A stretch of DNA of 8,652 nt, from contig JAFWJI010000016.1 of NCBI GenBank assembly GCA_017511585.1, positions 1 through 8,652 on the forward strand, written 5' to 3'. The notes under the pieces are model-generated. The model saw only the letters and a program-made list of their open reading frames with translations, was not told the DNA's origin and ran no database searches. Every line of letters begins with the position of its first letter. Position 1 is the stretch's first letter. The translations under genes and the position numbers were made by a program. Below, piece by piece: positions 7,207 to 8,652 of the stretch. Source of the stretch: Mycoplasmataceae bacterium (GTDB taxonomy: Bacteria; Bacillota_I; Bacilli_A; Mycoplasmatales; Metamycoplasmataceae).

Positions 7207-8313
7207 TTAAGAAACCATCGGACTTATGATTTGTTTATTCAAACTTTTTTCACTATCAATTAAAATTAAATTTTTCGAATCTATTAAATGTATATTAATT
7301 TTATCATTAAATACATTTATTGCTTCTTTTAAAAATTTATAATTTAAAATTATTTGAATCTCTTCTCCTTCATATTGAAATTCGTTATTTTTTAGAACCA
7401 CAGAAGTACTACCAATCGAGTCGGTGTGAGTTGATAATTTCATTTCTTCTTTGTTAACAAAAATAAAGATTTTATTATGAACAACATCATTAGACATAAC
7501 AGTAGCTTTACTAATAGCGTTGTTTAAAATAGTTTTATCTATAGTTATTTTTTTTGAAAAATTAGCTTTAAATAATTGAGAAACATTTTTATAAGGAGCA
7601 TCAATTATTTTAGATTGATAATTTGAATTGTTGTAAACAACATTTATTTTATGTTCATTAGCATAAAATTCTATTTCTCCTACTGCATCATTAGGGATAA
7701 AGTTTTTTAAATTTTTATTAACTACAGTTACATCAAAAGAAATATTACGATCATCTTTTACTTCAATAACTTCTCTTGCTAATCTAAAACTATCAGTAGC
7801 TGTAAACATTAATTTATTATCTTCATATTTTATGTTAATACCAGTTAATATAAAATCTTCTTTAGTTTGAGATGAAGCAAATATAACATTGTTTATTGCT
7901 TTTTTAATTTTTTCTACTTCTACTTTAATTTTATTTCCATATAAACTAAAGTCGATTACTGGATATTCTTTGTAATCTAATAAATTTATTTGATATTTAT
8001 CTAAGTTGTTTTCTATATACAAAATATTATTTTCTGAATAAAGCAAAATTTTTCCTGAACATTTTTTAACAATATTTAAAAACAAATTTGAAGGAACTAA
8101 TAATTTACCAATTTTTTCTACATATAAAGTAGATTCGTTTTTTATTGTATTTTCTATGGAAAAATATCCATTAGACCCTTTTATGATTATTTCTTCATCT
8201 AAGATTTCTATATAAAAATTTCTTAAATGCATATAAATGTTATTAGGATCTATTGCTCTAATAACTTCTTCTAATGATTTTAATATTTTGTTTTTTTCTA
8301 TAGAAAATTTCAT
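7207..8313 (-). CDS. dnaN: DNA polymerase III beta subunit (sliding clamp)
   Basis: Forms the dimeric ring that tethers the replicative polymerase to DNA. The protein has 368 residues, a normal length, beginning MKFSIEKNKIL and carrying three clamp-fold repeats. Key matches are GINIKYEDNKLMFTATDSFRLA (158-179), with the near-invariant T-D-S-x-R-L-A, and LNYKFLKEAI (323-332) near the end. The C-terminus is QIISPMVS, where the family often ends in P-(V/M)-R followed by one or two residues; the Arg is not conserved here. An in-frame ATG at 8391 would add 26 residues, but this extension is not family-like and runs across the likely promoter, so ATG 8311-8313 is chosen. There are no Trp codons. 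It is the first protein gene of the leftward run after the SRP RNA; dnaA is not next to it. Confidence 0.95.
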   Translation of the reverse strand: MKFSIEKNKILKSLEEVIRAIDPNNIYMHLRNFYIEILDEEIIIKGSNGYFSIENTIKNESTLYVEKIGKLLVPSNLFLNIVKKCSGKILLYSENNILYIENNLDKYQINLLDYKEYPVIDFSLYGNKIKVEVEKIKKAINNVIFASSQTKEDFILTGINIKYEDNKLMFTATDSFRLAREVIEVKDDRNISFDVTVVNKNLKNFIPNDAVGEIEFYANEHKINVVYNNSNYQSKIIDAPYKNVSQLFKANFSKKITIDKTILNNAISKATVMSNDVVHNKIFIFVNKEEMKLSTHTDSIGSTSVVLKNNEFQYEGEEIQIILNYKFLKEAINVFNDKINIHLIDSKNLILIDSEKSLNKQIISPMVS

Positions 8314-8343
8314 CTCTATTATTTTAGTATATTTATATTGTTT

Positions 8344-8349
8344 ATTATA
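8344..8349 (-). promoter_or_regulatory. Candidate -10 box of the dnaN operon
   Basis: TATAAT on the minus strand; transcription would begin near 8337, giving a leader of about 24 nt. A weak -35-like ATGCCA lies 16 nt upstream (8366-8371). AGAG sits just before the ATG, too close to be a good Shine-Dalgarno. Another -10-like A/T stretch could serve instead. Confidence 0.5.
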
Positions 8350-8420
8350 TATTTTTAATAATAAGTGGCATTTAAAATGTTTAAAACTCAATTATTTGTA
8401 GTTATTGCTTGGTATTTATA

Positions 8421-8441
8421 TGTGGAAAAGTGTGTGGGAAA
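8421..8441. promoter_or_regulatory. Pair of DnaA-box-like sites upstream of dnaN
   Basis: Minus-strand 9-mers TTTTCCACA (8429 to 8421) and TTTCCCACA (8441 to 8433) differ from the consensus TTATCCACA at one and two positions. They have the same orientation and are 3 nt apart. They lie between the SRP RNA terminator and the dnaN promoter, next to A/T-rich DNA. They may be part of a replication origin or an autoregulatory DnaA site. Only two boxes are seen, so an origin is not proven. Confidence 0.55.
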
Positions 8442-8457
8442 ATAAAAAACCACCAAA
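8439..8457 (-). terminator. Intrinsic terminator of the SRP RNA
   Basis: The closing arm of the SRP RNA helix (minus strand TTTGGTGG, 8457 to 8450) pairs with CCATCAAA at 8525 to 8518. It is followed at once by TTTTTTATTTT (8449-8439). The RNA's own long hairpin plus the U tract would act as terminator, leaving dnaN to its own promoter. Confidence 0.65.
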
Positions 8458-8527
8458 CACAAAACTTCTTGATGTGGCTGCTTCATTTCTGTCCTGACCA
8501 AGTTACAAGGTTTTTGTTTTGATGGCA
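8443..8527 (-). ncRNA. ffs: Small signal recognition particle RNA (4.5S-type)
   Basis: RNA scaffold of the bacterial SRP; it binds Ffh and FtsY for membrane targeting of nascent proteins. The minus strand contains GGTCAGG (8499 to 8493), then ACA-GAAA-TGA, then AGCAGCC (8482 to 8476): the conserved domain IV hairpin with its internal loop, a GNRA tetraloop and the G-A-A-G-C-A-G-C-C signature. Outside it, CCATCAAA (8525-8518) pairs with TTTGGTGG (8457-8450), ACAAAAC with GTTTTGT, and CTTG with CAAG, making one long hairpin of about 85 nt without an Alu domain. A TATAAT box lies 7 nt upstream and a T tract follows. Ends are inferred to within a few bases. It sits between pgi and dnaN in the same direction. 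Confidence 0.92.
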
Positions 8528-8533
8528 TTTTAC

Positions 8534-8539
8534 ATTATA
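8534..8539 (-). promoter_or_regulatory. -10 box of the SRP RNA gene
   Basis: TATAAT on the minus strand, in the spacer between the pgi stop (8554) and the SRP RNA, with predicted initiation at about 8526-8528. The region where a -35 is expected is a T/A run with no TTGACA-like hexamer. The fit between box and RNA 5' end supports it. Confidence 0.6.
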
Positions 8540-8553
8540 CAATTAATTTTTCA

Positions 8554-8652
8554 TTATTTTTTTAGAGTTTTAAACATATTTGTTTTGTATACTTCAACAC
8601 CAGGTTGATTGAAAGGGTTGATTTTTAGTAAATAACCACTCATTGCTACTGC
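8554..8652 (-). CDS. pgi: Glucose-6-phosphate isomerase, C-terminal end (runs off the right edge)
   Basis: Interconverts glucose 6-phosphate and fructose 6-phosphate in glycolysis. Only the last 32 residues are in the window, ending KTLKK and TAA at 8554-8556. They contain [18 protein letters not shown], which fits the second PGI signature (G-x-L-L-x-x-x-x-F-(D/N)-Q-x-G-V-E-x-x-K) at every position; the final Lys is the catalytic-site lysine of the family. The gene reads the same way as ffs and dnaN, and the SRP RNA promoter begins within 15 nt of its stop. The rest of the gene is upstream, outside the window. Confidence 0.93.
   Translation of the reverse strand, partial: AVAMSGYLLKINPFNQPGVEVYKTNMFKTLKK

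Larger units (their letters stand above)
8314..8553 (-). other. Noncoding interval between pgi and dnaN
   Basis: This 240-nt stretch is the longest one without a protein gene. In leftward order it holds the SRP RNA promoter, the SRP RNA, its terminator, two DnaA-box-like sites, and the A/T-rich dnaN promoter and leader. I see no further ORF or RNA gene in it. Confidence 0.8.

Noticed and set aside
8311..8391. A 26-residue N-terminal extension of dnaN from an ATG at 8391
   Set aside because: The extension does not resemble the clamp family, crosses the likely promoter, and the frame from 8313 begins with the normal MKFSI-type start.
8366..8530. Shared 8-mer AAATGCCA near the dnaN promoter and at the SRP RNA 5' end as a regulatory repeat
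   Set aside because: Too short, at different positions relative to each -10 box, and expected occasionally by chance.

Overview
The window is a piece of a mollicute chromosome (Mycoplasma/Spiroplasma/Mesoplasma-like). It is extremely A+T-rich. In-frame TGA sits where conserved proteins need tryptophan: I counted about 33 TGA-Trp codons and no TGG-Trp. Translation table 4 is therefore required, and under the standard code argS, tsaE and both chromate-transporter genes look broken when they are intact. I cannot assign a genus.

Layout, right to left. From 8652 to 2805 almost everything reads leftward (minus strand): the C-terminus of glucose-6-phosphate isomerase (pgi); a small SRP RNA with its own terminator; two DnaA-box-like 9-mers; then a tight run dnaN - yaaA-like S4 protein - argS - rpoE (delta) - two-TM membrane protein - tsaE - tsaB - tsaD. 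Spacers in this run are 15, 12, 2, -1, 12, 1 and 2 nt, so it is probably one long operon started at a promoter just upstream of dnaN. It joins the replication clamp, an S4 RNA-binding protein, arginyl-tRNA synthetase, an RNA polymerase accessory subunit and three of the proteins that make tRNA t6A.

On the left, two adjacent plus-strand genes (1534-2151 and 2154-2801) encode the two halves of a CHR-family (chromate-type) transporter. They converge on tsaD with 3 nt between the stop codons. Divergent from the first half is a small stand-alone Smr-domain protein (1229-1507, minus). The 26-bp gap between these two starts holds a perfectly palindromic -10 core, ATTATAAT, so placed that both mRNAs should be almost leaderless. 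After a 145-nt gap with an imperfect inverted repeat comes the N-terminal 361 residues of an ABC-2-type permease, which runs off the left edge.

The gene content is mostly standard housekeeping. The points most worth a second look are the symmetric leaderless promoter, the DnaA-box pair beside dnaN with pgi and the SRP RNA where dnaA is often found, the delta subunit without an acidic tail, and the inverted repeat around the permease promoter. I saw no new defence or mobile system, CRISPR array, tRNA or rRNA gene, or insertion sequence. No gene-free stretch exceeds 300 nt; the longest is 8314-8553, described below.
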